This document shows positions 44,825 to 52,986 of a stretch of DNA of 64,000 nucleotides, one piece after another. A model generated the notes under the pieces. It was not told the origin of the DNA. It did not search any database and saw only the letters and a list, made by a program, of their open reading frames with translations. A program made the position numbers and the translations under genes. This DNA comes from Arthrobacter sp. GMC3 (GTDB lineage Bacteria; Actinomycetota; Actinomycetes; Actinomycetales; Micrococcaceae): the NCBI RefSeq assembly GCF_002929305.1, contig NZ_PJIO01000001.1, forward strand, positions 1 through 64,000, written 5' to 3'. The first letter of the stretch is position 1, and every line of letters begins with the position of its first letter.

Positions 44825-44868
44825 TGCTTGGGCCTGTCGAAACCTTCAAGTTTCGACAGGCCCAAGCA
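44825..44868. repeat. Perfect 19+19 palindrome between grpE and dnaJ
   Basis: TGCTTGGGCCTGTCGAAAC (44825-44843) and GTTTCGACAGGCCCAAGCA (44850-44868) are exact reverse complements with a six-base loop (CTTCAA). This is a REP-type element of the CTGTCGAAAC family that, from memory, is frequent in Arthrobacter-like genomes. It lies inside the dnaK operon between grpE and dnaJ, where it could tune mRNA processing or partial termination. No U-tract follows. Confidence 0.85.
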
Positions 44869-44906
44869 GTAGCACTATCCCCACAAACTTTTAGAAAGGA
44901 GGCGTC

Positions 44907-45902
44907 TTGGCAAGTCAGGACTGGGCAGAAAAGGACTTCTACAAGATTCTCGGTGTATCCAAGGATGCGTCGGAGGCCGACATCAAGAAGGCTTATCGGA
45001 AGCTGGCTCGAAAGTATCACCCGGATACCAACTCCGGTGATCCTGCCGCGGAAAAGACTTTCAAGGACGTCTCCGAGGCGTATTCCGTGCTCTCCAGCAA
45101 GGATGATCGCGAGCAGTACGACGCCATCCGTGCCATGGGCGGCGGAGCCCGATTCAGCGCAGGCGGTTCGGGTGCTAGCGGCGGCAGCGCCGGGTTCGAA
45201 GACGTGTTTGGCGACCTTTTTGGTGGCGGACGCGGCGGCCGGGCTCCGCGCGGAGGTTCCCAGGGCTTCAACGGCCAGGGACTTCCACCGGAATTTGCCG
45301 ACCTCTTCGGCGGAGGCGGAGGTGGTGGCGGCTTTGGCGGCTACCAACCCCAACCCACCAAGGGTGCCGATCGTACGGCGTCGACCAGTATTTCCTTTGC
45401 AGGCTCCATCCACGGCACCAAGATTGGTCTGCGCGAACCCAACGGGGACGTCATCGACGTGCGTATTCCGGCGGGTATCAAGGACGGCCAAAAGGTCCGG
45501 GTCAAGGGTAAGGGCCAGCCGGGCGCGGCCGGTGCCGGGGACCTCATGGTCACCGTCAACGTCAAGCCTCATGACTTCTTTGTCCGCGACGGAAACAACA
45601 TCCGCATCCATGTGCCGGTGACGTTCCCCGAGGCGGCCCTGGGCGCCAACATTGACGTTCCCACGCTGACCGGCGAGACCGTCAAGGTGCGGGTTCCGGC
45701 CGGAACTCCGTCTGGGCGCACACTGCGCGTCAAAGGTGCGGGCGTGAAAACGTCCAAGGGCGACGGAGACCTCCTGGTCACTATTGACGTGGCCGTGCCG
45801 CAGAAACTCAGCAAGGAAGCCGAAGAGGCGGTACGCGCATTCGCCGCGGCCACAGCCGACGCCGACCCCCGCGGAGCGTTGAAAGAAAAAGCCAAGCTTT
45901 AG
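44907..45902 (+). CDS. dnaJ: DnaJ-family co-chaperone without a zinc finger
   Basis: A protein of 331 residues. The J domain (about 6-75) contains the essential HPD in KYHPDTNS (about 37-44) and is followed by a long Gly/Phe-rich linker (about 80-155). The C-terminal substrate-binding beta-barrels follow, with VRIPAGIKDGQKVRVKGKGQ. No cysteine appears in the whole protein, so the Zn-binding CxxCxGxG repeats of class A DnaJ are absent and it resembles class B (CbpA-like). In M. tuberculosis, DnaJ1 of the same operon has the zinc finger, so this is a difference worth noting. The TTG at 44907 follows an AAAGGAGG. Confidence 0.95.
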   Translation: MASQDWAEKDFYKILGVSKDASEADIKKAYRKLARKYHPDTNSGDPAAEKTFKDVSEAYSVLSSKDDREQYDAIRAMGGGARFSAGGSGASGGSAGFEDVFGDLFGGGRGGRAPRGGSQGFNGQGLPPEFADLFGGGGGGGGFGGYQPQPTKGADRTASTSISFAGSIHGTKIGLREPNGDVIDVRIPAGIKDGQKVRVKGKGQPGAAGAGDLMVTVNVKPHDFFVRDGNNIRIHVPVTFPEAALGANIDVPTLTGETVKVRVPAGTPSGRTLRVKGAGVKTSKGDGDLLVTIDVAVPQKLSKEAEEAVRAFAAATADADPRGALKEKAKL

Positions 45903-46017
45903 TCCCCACCCGCACCCTAACCTCGTACCTCGGCCAGGGAACCCTGCGGGCGTGGGCCCAGCCGGCCCCTCCCACTGCTCGCAAGCTCACAGCGGGGCCC
46001 TCGCGCTTGTGGGCCCA
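45900..46017. repeat. Two tandem GTGGGCCCA-ended repeat units after dnaJ
   Basis: A first unit (45900-45960) begins in the dnaJ stop codon and ends with GTGGGCCCA (45952-45960). A second (45969-46017) ends with the same nine bases (46009-46017). The first can be aligned without gaps to 54721-54781, identical at about 45 of 61 positions by my count. The units contain stem-forming arms (CCCAC/GTGGG). The block fills nearly all the gap between dnaJ and hspR and may act as a terminator or mRNA-stability element. Confidence 0.65.
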
Positions 46018-46061
46018 GGCCAGGGGGCGGGCGGGTCGCCACCACTAGGAAGGAGATTGCA

Positions 46062-46502
46062 ATGATTGTTGACCCGTACACGCCCATCTTTGTGATCTCC
46101 GTGGCGGCGGAACTGGCTGATATGCACCCGCAAACTTTGCGCCAGTACGATCGTCTGGGCATCGTGATGCCCAACCGGGCCCCGGGCCGGGCCAGGCGCT
46201 ATTCGCAGCACGACGTCGACATGCTCCGTGAGGTGCAGCGGCTCTCACAGTCGGGTGTTTCTCTTGAGGGAATCCGCCGCATCATGCAGTTGCAAAACCA
46301 GGTAGATTCGCTTCAAGCCAAGGTGGCCGAGCTCAGCGAACTGCTGCAAGTAGCGACGGCGGAGGCCGACGCTCGTCCGTCGCGTTCCAACAGCCGCGTG
46401 TTTGCCGCGGGCCTGACGGGTGATGACATCGTTGCACTTGCCCGCGGCCAGCGCCCGCGCCCGCGCAGCCAGGCCGTGGTGGTCTGGCGCCCGCAGCGCT
46501 AG
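46062..46502 (+). CDS. hspR: HspR heat-shock repressor (MerR family)
   Basis: A protein of 146 residues. The MerR winged HTH (about 8-75) shows FVISVAAELADMHPQTLRQY and YDRLGIVMPNRAPGRARRY. A coiled-coil (about 82-105) follows, then a basic tail. HspR with DnaK binds HAIR palindromes and represses dnaK and clpB. It is the last gene of the operon. A strong bidirectional terminator lies 30 bases after its stop. The start at 46062 has GGAGATT upstream. Confidence 0.95.
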   Translation: MIVDPYTPIFVISVAAELADMHPQTLRQYDRLGIVMPNRAPGRARRYSQHDVDMLREVQRLSQSGVSLEGIRRIMQLQNQVDSLQAKVAELSELLQVATAEADARPSRSNSRVFAAGLTGDDIVALARGQRPRPRSQAVVVWRPQR

Positions 46503-46532
46503 GACTTAGCAGTCCCACTGTTCGGCGGAGTA

Positions 46533-46580
46533 AAAAATGGCCGTTCCAGGCTGCCACGGCAGCCTGGAACGGCCATTTTT
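46533..46580. terminator. Bidirectional intrinsic terminator between hspR and the Fn3 gene
   Basis: AAAAATGGCCGTTCCAGGCTG plus the last two C at 46533-46555 pairs perfectly over 23 bases with 46558-46580, with a two-base loop (AC). The arms begin with A5 and end with T5, so the hairpin has a U-tract in both directions and can end the hspR transcript and the opposing Fn3 gene transcript. Confidence 0.93.
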
Positions 46581-46594
46581 GGTTTCGGTTCTGA

Positions 46595-47881
46595 TTAGAC
46601 GCGGCGGCGGCGTGCCGCCAGGCGGCTGGCGAATCCGGCCAGAAGAAGCAGTGCGCCCGTCGAGGCAATCCAGGTCGTGGCGCTCGCCCCGGTGTTGGCG
46701 AGGGCGTTCGCGGCTACGGGCACGACGGCGGCGGCGGCAACCGCTGGGGCGGCAGTTACGCCGGAACCGGGCTGTGATCCGGAGCCTGTATTGCCAGCGC
46801 TGGCGGCTTTCACGTCGAAGTAGGCGGAGTAAGAAAGGGCGGGATGGTAGCCCTCCGGCAATTCACTCAAGTCGGTGAATATCGAGTATTCACCGTCGGG
46901 GGCTTCTGACGGAATGACCATGGTCAGCATCACTGCGCCGGAGCCGTCAACTATCGCGGTGCCCGCTCCATGCCTTCCGGCAGAGCTCTGAAGGGTGGCG
47001 GTCAGTTTCGCACCGACCGGCAGTCCGGACTGCGACACGACAATTTGAGTTCCCGGCGTTAAAGTGGTGCCGTATGCCACCTTGAGGCCTGCAGGGGTAT
47101 TGAAATTCGGTGCGAAATTGTAGTTGTAATTAGGGGGCTGCGGAGTGGCCCACGCGTACTCCCATCCCGCAGGGGAACCCACTGCGTTGACCGGCCGGAT
47201 CCTGAAGACGTAGTCGGTGTTATTGACCAGACCCGTCACAGTGAAAGGAGATGCAACCGCGATCGAAACGGTGGACCAGAGATCTTCGGCAATGTTCTGC
47301 GGGGCGTCGTAATTGGTGACGGCAAATTGCACCGTATACCCGGTGATCGGAGCTCCGCCGTCCGCAGTTGGGGCGCCCCAGCTAAGGGTGGTGCTTCTCG
47401 GTTCGGCGTTCGTAGCGCCGAAACTTGTGACGCCGCCTGGGACTGTAGGTGAAGCCAAATATGCCGTATTCGCGTAGAGTCCCATGCCAGCGCTGTTCCA
47501 GGCTGCCACACGGTAGTAGGTGACCTCACCTGCTTCGGTTGCATCGTCGTTGTAGCTAAAGACGCCAGCCCCGAGAGTGGCAAGAACTCCCCAGTCCGTG
47601 GTGCTCGTGCTTTTTTCCAGGACGTAGCTTGTGATGGCCTCACCGCCATTGTCGGCGGGTTCTAGCCACGAGAGTGTCGCGCCTCCACTGGCAGGGTCCA
47701 GGATGGCCATCAGTCCCGTCGGTGCACCCGGCGCTGACGGCGGGAGGACGAAGGGCGTGGCCACGGCGCAGTCCGTGCCACAGTCGGTGGGATCTGTTGT
47801 TGCGAAGGCCGGGCTTGAGAGCCCCACCGTGGAGGCGAGGAGAAGCGCGGTGGCGCTACTCAGGGCAAGAAAACGACGCAT
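46595..47881 (-). CDS. Secreted Fn3-repeat surface protein with LAxTG sorting signal
   Basis: A protein of 428 residues. Residues 1-27 form a signal peptide (MRRFLALSSATALLLASTVG then cleavage after AFA). Two fibronectin type III domains occupy about 45-140 and 150-255 (for example PTGLMAILDPASGGATLSWL). A further beta-rich region (about 265-380) follows, then an Ala/Val-rich linker. The end has LANTG (about 394-398), a hydrophobic helix and a basic tail RRRRV: a class-E-type sortase (LAxTG) anchor. It would be exposed on the cell wall, perhaps for adhesion. No sortase gene is nearby. Long leader upstream (47882-48052) noted separately. Confidence 0.85.
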   Translation of the reverse strand: MRRFLALSSATALLLASTVGLSSPAFATTDPTDCGTDCAVATPFVLPPSAPGAPTGLMAILDPASGGATLSWLEPADNGGEAITSYVLEKSTSTTDWGVLATLGAGVFSYNDDATEAGEVTYYRVAAWNSAGMGLYANTAYLASPTVPGGVTSFGATNAEPRSTTLSWGAPTADGGAPITGYTVQFAVTNYDAPQNIAEDLWSTVSIAVASPFTVTGLVNNTDYVFRIRPVNAVGSPAGWEYAWATPQPPNYNYNFAPNFNTPAGLKVAYGTTLTPGTQIVVSQSGLPVGAKLTATLQSSAGRHGAGTAIVDGSGAVMLTMVIPSEAPDGEYSIFTDLSELPEGYHPALSYSAYFDVKAASAGNTGSGSQPGSGVTAAPAVAAAAVVPVAANALANTGASATTWIASTGALLLLAGFASRLAARRRRV

Positions 47882-48052
47882 GGGAGTCCATTTCGGGGTG
47901 AGACCGGTGCCGCACAAACAGTTCCCCCCCGTTTGCCCGCGCAGGGACCGAAACGGACCCGTGGAAAATCCTAGCTGGCGACTGATAGCACGCCACCAAT
48001 GTGACCCCGATATACGACAGTGTTTCGTCGGTCCCCCCGTTTTCAGCGGAAA

Positions 48053-51000
48053 CTAGTCGCGGAACAGGCCGGCAAGGTCTGTGGCTGTGAGTGCCCCGCC
48101 CGCCAGGGAATCCCCGCTCATTACGTCGGAGAACAGCTGCGACTTCTTCGCCTTCAACGCCATGACCTTTTCCTCGATGGTGTCCTTGGCGACCAGCCGG
48201 TAGACCATCACATTCTTCTTCTGGCCGATGCGGTGGGTGCGGTCCACGGCTTGGGCCTCGGAGGCCGGGTTCCACCACGGATCCAAGATGAACACGTAGT
48301 CGGCCTCGGTCAGGTTCAGGCCAAAGCCACCGGCCTTGAGGCTGATCAGGAACAGCGGCGCCGTGCCGGTCTTGAACTCTTCGACCACGGCGGCACGGTT
48401 TCGGGTGGCCCCGTCCAGGTAGGTGAAGTCGATGCCCTCAGCGACCAGGCGGTCGCGCACCTTGCCCAGGAAGCCGGTGAACTGGCTAAAGATCAGGGCG
48501 CGGTGGCCTTCCTTGACCACATCCTCGAGCTGTTCAAACAACACATCGAGCTTGGAGGAGCGCACACCTGCCTGGGTTTCATCCACGAGGGACACATCCA
48601 GACTCAGCTGGCGCAGCAGCGTCAGGGACTGGAAAATGGTGAACCGGTTTTTGTTTACATCCTCCAAAAGACCCAGAATCTTGGCCCGCTCGCGCTGCAG
48701 ATGCGTCTGGTAAATTTTTTGGTGGCGCGGGTTGAGCTCCACCTCAAGAATTTGTTCCTGCTTGGCCGGCAGATCCTTGATGACCTGTTCCTTGGTACGG
48801 CGCAGCATCAGCGGCTTCACCCGGGAACGGAGCCTGGTTAGCAGCTCGTTGTTGCCATTCTTTTCAATGGGGCGCTGGTAAATCTCGGCGAAACGCTTGG
48901 GGCTCGGGAAGAGCCCCGGGGCCACGATGGAGAGCAGCGTCCACAGCTCCATCAAGTTGTTTTCCATGGGTGTACCGGTGACTGCCAGCTTGAACGGGGC
49001 GTTCAGTTTCCGGGCACACTGGTAAGCCTTGGATTGGTGGTTCTTCACAAATTGGGCCTCATCCAGGATCAGGCCGGCAAACGGCTGCATCCCGTACTCG
49101 GCGAAGTCGATCCGGAACAGTGCGTAGGAGGTGATGACAATATCCGCACCAGCAAAGAACGTGGCAGAATCCAGCCCGCTCTTGGCAAAGGTTTCTGAGA
49201 CCGTGACAACCTTCAACCCCGGGGCGAACTTGATGCTTTCACTGGCCCAGTTACCCACCACCGACGTCGGCGCCACCACCAGGAAAGGCTTCTTGTTGCC
49301 GCCGTCGGCCTTGACCTGGCAGATCAGGGCCAGCGTTTGCACTGTTTTACCAAGGCCCATGTCGTCGGCCAGTACGCCGCCTAAACCATGGGTGTACAGG
49401 AAGTGCAGCCAGTTGAAACCCTCCAACTGGTAGGGGCGCAAGGTGGCGTTCAGGGTTTCCGGGGTGGGCAACGGCTCCGTGGGCCCGCCCTCCAACAGCC
49501 CCGAAACGGCCTTCCGCCAGGCCTCTGCCTGCTCATCCACAATGCCCAGCTGGGCCAGTTCATCCCAGAGCCCGGCCTGGAAACGGCTGATCCGCAGGGC
49601 GCCGTCCTTGTTGTCGTTGAGCCCGCGAGCCTCGTCAATAAGCGCCCGCAACTGGTGCAATTCGGGGCGGTCAAGGGAGAAATAGGCGCCGCTGGGCAGC
49701 AGCATCCGCGAGTTGCCGGCGGCCAGTGCCGAGAAGACGGCGGCGAAGGAGACAAACTGGCCCTCCACCGTGATGACGATGCCCAGATCAAACCAGTCAC
49801 GCTCGTCGGTGGCGTGCGTGGAGATCGTCACGATCGGCGCCTCGGTGACCTCGCGGTAGTTGGCGGGGTCACCGCTGGTCTCCACCGAAACGCTGGGGAG
49901 TTCGCGCAGGCGAGGCAGCACAGTCTCGCTGAACGTCATGGTGTCCAGCCCTGTCAGGGATGCCGAACCGGCCAGGCGGGGCTCGCCCCATGCGCTGTTG
50001 GCGGCCACACCCATGGCCGTGATTTCTTCCCACGGGCGGCCCACGCTTGCGATGATCCGTTCCTCGGCGGCCGCATCGCGGATAGCGGACTCGCCCAGCT
50101 CGGGCCACAGCGGACGCGAATTGATCCGGTTACCCACAGGGTAATGCCACTCCCAATGCAGGCGCATGGTGTGGTCATCCCCGTAGGCGGCCAGCAGCGA
50201 AAGCGTCGGCTCAACATAGGCGGGCAGCTCTACTGAATGGTCAGCGGAAACCACCGGCGCCGTCTGCTTGAGCTGGGGGTAGAACTGGGTGAGGAACTTT
50301 TCCTCGCCGTCGGCCGGCACATGGACGGCCTCCTTGCGCAGGGCGAAGTCCAGCAACTGCGGGGGAGTGTTGGCTGACAGAGGAGCCAACGTGATGGTTC
50401 CGCGGACGACGGCGTTGCGCCCGGACGTGCCACTGCTCACGTTTGACGTGGTGTCAGGATGGTCACTGAAAAACAGGCCATGAGCAGGCGTTCCAATGAT
50501 GCCCACCACGGCTTCCGTTACGGGAACCCCACCTGCCTCGATGAGGGATCCCACCTCCAGGCCGCCGGTGTCGGACCGGGAGATATCAAGCTGGACCGTG
50601 GCGTCATCCGTTGAGATACGCACGGGATCCCCGGTGCTTGACTGGACCAGTGCCACGCCGTATTTGTGGGCGTCAGCAAGTAGCTGCCACAAGTTGCGAC
50701 CGGCAAAGTCGTTGACGGCCAGCCAGGATGCGGCGCTGCTGTGGCTGTACTGGCGTGGACTGTGGGAGGTCAGGAATTCGCTGAGCCATTCCAGTTGGGT
50801 AGGGTCGTGCTGGCGGCCGTAGCTCAGGTAGCCCAGAGTGTTCCAGCTGATGCCTGTCTTGACCCATTTTCCGCGGGTCCCCATAACCACCGGGCGCACA
50901 TTCAAGATGGGGGCCGACGGTATTTTTCCGCCCTTGCCACGGTAGGAAAAACGCGGCGGTGGAACCTGTAGCTCAAATTGCAGGCCAAGGGCTGGGGCGT

Positions 51001-51499
51001 CGGCATCGGGGACGGCGACGGCGGCCGGCAACAATTCGCTCAGCGAGGTTTCCCAGTCCGGGGCCTGGGACGGTGCAGCCGAACCATCAGGCTGGCCTGC
51101 GGCTGGCTTGCTCGCCTTGGCTCCCTTGGCGTTGGCGAGCAGCGTTTCCAAAAAGGTGGGTTCGGCGGGGGCAACTTCCGGGACAAAGAAGTCCTGGAAG
51201 TTGGGATCGGATTCGGCTGCCGCAATCAGCGCCACCACGTGCTTGCAATTCTGGCGGACCGGGCAGTTGCAGATGCCCACCCGGCAGGCCACCACGCCGT
51301 CGTGCTCGCGAACAAGCTTCGCCGTGGAACGGTACAAGCTGGTGCCCATGACTTTTCCCGAGAGCAGGCCGGTGCCAGGCTCCAGCATGATCTCGCTTAC
51401 CCTGCCTTGATCGGCGTAGGCGCAGCCGGCGGCAATGGAATTATCGGTGAACTCGGCGATCCGCGTCAGCAGTTGCGAACCGGCAGAGGAATACGTCAC
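48053..51499 (-). CDS. SNF2-family helicase with SWIM zinc finger
   Basis: A protein of 1148 residues. Near the N-terminus the SWIM motif reads CNCPVRQNCKH (about 78-88, C-x-C-x(n)-C-x-H). A long middle region (about 200-690) is not assigned to a domain. The SNF2 ATPase follows: Walker A DDMGLGKT (about 710), a DEAQ box (ILDEAQFVKN, about 813), and the C-terminal helicase half with DRTHRIGQKK (about 1105). Such proteins remodel or translocate on DNA; actinobacterial members are thought to assist DNA repair or chromosome maintenance, but this is family inference. The GTG at 51499 is preferred over 51547 because AAGGAAGC lies in front and the residues before it are unlike the family. Confidence 0.92.
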   Translation of the reverse strand: MTYSSAGSQLLTRIAEFTDNSIAAGCAYADQGRVSEIMLEPGTGLLSGKVMGTSLYRSTAKLVREHDGVVACRVGICNCPVRQNCKHVVALIAAAESDPNFQDFFVPEVAPAEPTFLETLLANAKGAKASKPAAGQPDGSAAPSQAPDWETSLSELLPAAVAVPDADAPALGLQFELQVPPPRFSYRGKGGKIPSAPILNVRPVVMGTRGKWVKTGISWNTLGYLSYGRQHDPTQLEWLSEFLTSHSPRQYSHSSAASWLAVNDFAGRNLWQLLADAHKYGVALVQSSTGDPVRISTDDATVQLDISRSDTGGLEVGSLIEAGGVPVTEAVVGIIGTPAHGLFFSDHPDTTSNVSSGTSGRNAVVRGTITLAPLSANTPPQLLDFALRKEAVHVPADGEEKFLTQFYPQLKQTAPVVSADHSVELPAYVEPTLSLLAAYGDDHTMRLHWEWHYPVGNRINSRPLWPELGESAIRDAAAEERIIASVGRPWEEITAMGVAANSAWGEPRLAGSASLTGLDTMTFSETVLPRLRELPSVSVETSGDPANYREVTEAPIVTISTHATDERDWFDLGIVITVEGQFVSFAAVFSALAAGNSRMLLPSGAYFSLDRPELHQLRALIDEARGLNDNKDGALRISRFQAGLWDELAQLGIVDEQAEAWRKAVSGLLEGGPTEPLPTPETLNATLRPYQLEGFNWLHFLYTHGLGGVLADDMGLGKTVQTLALICQVKADGGNKKPFLVVAPTSVVGNWASESIKFAPGLKVVTVSETFAKSGLDSATFFAGADIVITSYALFRIDFAEYGMQPFAGLILDEAQFVKNHQSKAYQCARKLNAPFKLAVTGTPMENNLMELWTLLSIVAPGLFPSPKRFAEIYQRPIEKNGNNELLTRLRSRVKPLMLRRTKEQVIKDLPAKQEQILEVELNPRHQKIYQTHLQRERAKILGLLEDVNKNRFTIFQSLTLLRQLSLDVSLVDETQAGVRSSKLDVLFEQLEDVVKEGHRALIFSQFTGFLGKVRDRLVAEGIDFTYLDGATRNRAAVVEEFKTGTAPLFLISLKAGGFGLNLTEADYVFILDPWWNPASEAQAVDRTHRIGQKKNVMVYRLVAKDTIEEKVMALKAKKSQLFSDVMSGDSLAGGALTATDLAGLFRD

Positions 51500-51659
51500 A
51501 GAGCTTGCTTCCTTACGGAGTTGTGCGGCTCTTAGTCGGTGAACCACATCTAAGCAATCTTAGGCGGGATTGGTGTCCAGTTTCACCTTGTAAGTTCCGG
51601 GCGCGCCCAAAAGCCACATTATTTCCGTGACCTTTGGGCGTTGGAACGGCCCTCCACTG

Positions 51660-52583
51660 CTATTTGCGGCGGAAGGTCAGGTCGAAGATGACCCGACCAG
51701 CCTTGTGAGCCTTGTTCTCAAAGCTGGTCAGGATGCGCCCGTCAAAGCGCGGAGCCCAGCCACCCACGGTGTCCGGCTCGTCGCTTTGCTCGCAGTCCAC
51801 GCCGCTGAGCCGCGCCTCCGTGAGCGGGCTGTCGGCACCGGTGCGTTCGCCGTCGTGCACGTTGGCAAAGTCTGCGGAACTGGCGCCGACGTCGCGAATC
51901 TGCTCAGCGTAGGTGGACCAATCGGTGGCCAGGCGCCACAGGCCGCCTTCCGCCAAGACCCGGGCCACCAGCGGAGCGAAGGTGTCCTTAACCATGCGGC
52001 GCTTATTGTGCTTCGTCTTGTGCCACGGGTCCGGGAAGAACACCCAAACCTGGCTGACCGAACCGGCCGGGAGCATGGTGGAGAGGACCTCCGGGGCGTT
52101 GGCCTGCACCACGCGGACGTTGTTGAGCTGCGCGGTGACGATCTTTTGGATGGTCTGGGCCAATCCCGGCGTGTAAACCTCCACGGCCAGGAAGTCCTTG
52201 TCGGGGTTTTCCTTGGCGGCGTGCACCACGGCGTCCCCCAGTCCCGAGCCGATCTCAACCACTAACGGGGCTACGCGGCCAAACTCGGCCTCGGCGTCAA
52301 AAACGTAGTCGGGGTGGACGGAGGTGTCCGCAATGTGGCGGGGAACATCCACGGCCAGGGTGTCGGAGTGGTCATTCCAGGCCTGCTGGCGGCGGCCCTG
52401 CAACCGGGTTCCGCGTCGCACAAAGGACACCGGCTGGGCGCGGTAGGTACCCTCAGCGGCCTGACTTCCCGGGGTGATGGGGCGGGCTGAGCCGTCTGCG
52501 GTACGCGGTGCGCGCCCGTCCGCCGGCAATTCGGCGGCGGAAGCTGGTGCGGCGGGGATCTCGGAGGCTGGGTTTTCACTCAT
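51660..52583 (-). CDS. trmB: tRNA (guanine-N7)-methyltransferase
   Basis: A protein of 307 residues. A hydrophilic, Ala-rich N-terminal extension (about 1-65) precedes the Rossmann-like methyltransferase core. Motif I is VEIGSGLGDAV (about 110-120), and VFFPDPWHKTKHNKRR (about 180-195) is the TrmB tRNA-binding motif. It adds m7G at position 46 of tRNA using SAM. The ATG at 52583 is preferred (MSENPASE). It is divergent from the DEAD-box gene and 160 bases from the SNF2 gene. Confidence 0.95.
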   Translation of the reverse strand: MSENPASEIPAAPASAAELPADGRAPRTADGSARPITPGSQAAEGTYRAQPVSFVRRGTRLQGRRQQAWNDHSDTLAVDVPRHIADTSVHPDYVFDAEAEFGRVAPLVVEIGSGLGDAVVHAAKENPDKDFLAVEVYTPGLAQTIQKIVTAQLNNVRVVQANAPEVLSTMLPAGSVSQVWVFFPDPWHKTKHNKRRMVKDTFAPLVARVLAEGGLWRLATDWSTYAEQIRDVGASSADFANVHDGERTGADSPLTEARLSGVDCEQSDEPDTVGGWAPRFDGRILTSFENKAHKAGRVIFDLTFRRK

Positions 52584-52986
52584 TGCTTTAAGGGTACCGG
52601 CCCACGAGTGCACTGCCACCGCCGGTAGCTGGAACACTTCCCAGACAGGATCCTTCCCCTATGCGTGAAACCGGGTCTCGGTCTTGCGCCGGTGAACAAC
52701 ATGCGTCCAGTCCGGCTCGAGTCCAGCGCATAAGGTGCGGGGGCTGGACCGCCGCGGAAGGTGAGTTGCGGCACTAACGTGATGGTCCGGCGTCGTGCCG
52801 CTGTTAGAATGGAACTACTTAATGTGCATCTTGCGCATTCTGCGTCGATGAACGCATGCAACTTGTCCCGCAATGATTTTGCTTCAAGCAACTCGCGGTT
52901 GACACGCTCTGGCATTGAATCGGCGAACCCGGGCTCAAAACTGATCCCGGGACGTTGAACCGCCTTACGAAAGATTCTCTCTTTAC
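52584..52986 (+). promoter_or_regulatory. 403-base gap between trmB and the DEAD-box gene, with a possible long leader
   Basis: A likely -10 TAGAAT at 52805-52810 would give a 5' UTR of about 170 bases before the RNA helicase start, typical of cold-regulated mRNAs. Shortly before the start comes TTACGAAAGATTCTCTCTTTAC, A/T-rich and lacking a GGAGG. Inside the leader a 50-codon frame (52809-52958) exists, but I do not trust it as a gene. The rest (52584-52780) is GC-rich with a weak trmB promoter region and nothing else I can name. Confidence 0.4.

Noticed and set aside
47882..48052. Possible c-di-GMP riboswitch upstream of the Fn3 gene
   Set aside because: Only the short GGGCAAAC resembles the class I motif; the GCAAAGCC partner and later stems are missing.
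52809..52958. 50-codon frame in the DEAD-box gene leader
   Set aside because: Serine-rich and unlike any known leader peptide, with no Shine-Dalgarno; the candidate promoter overlaps its start.
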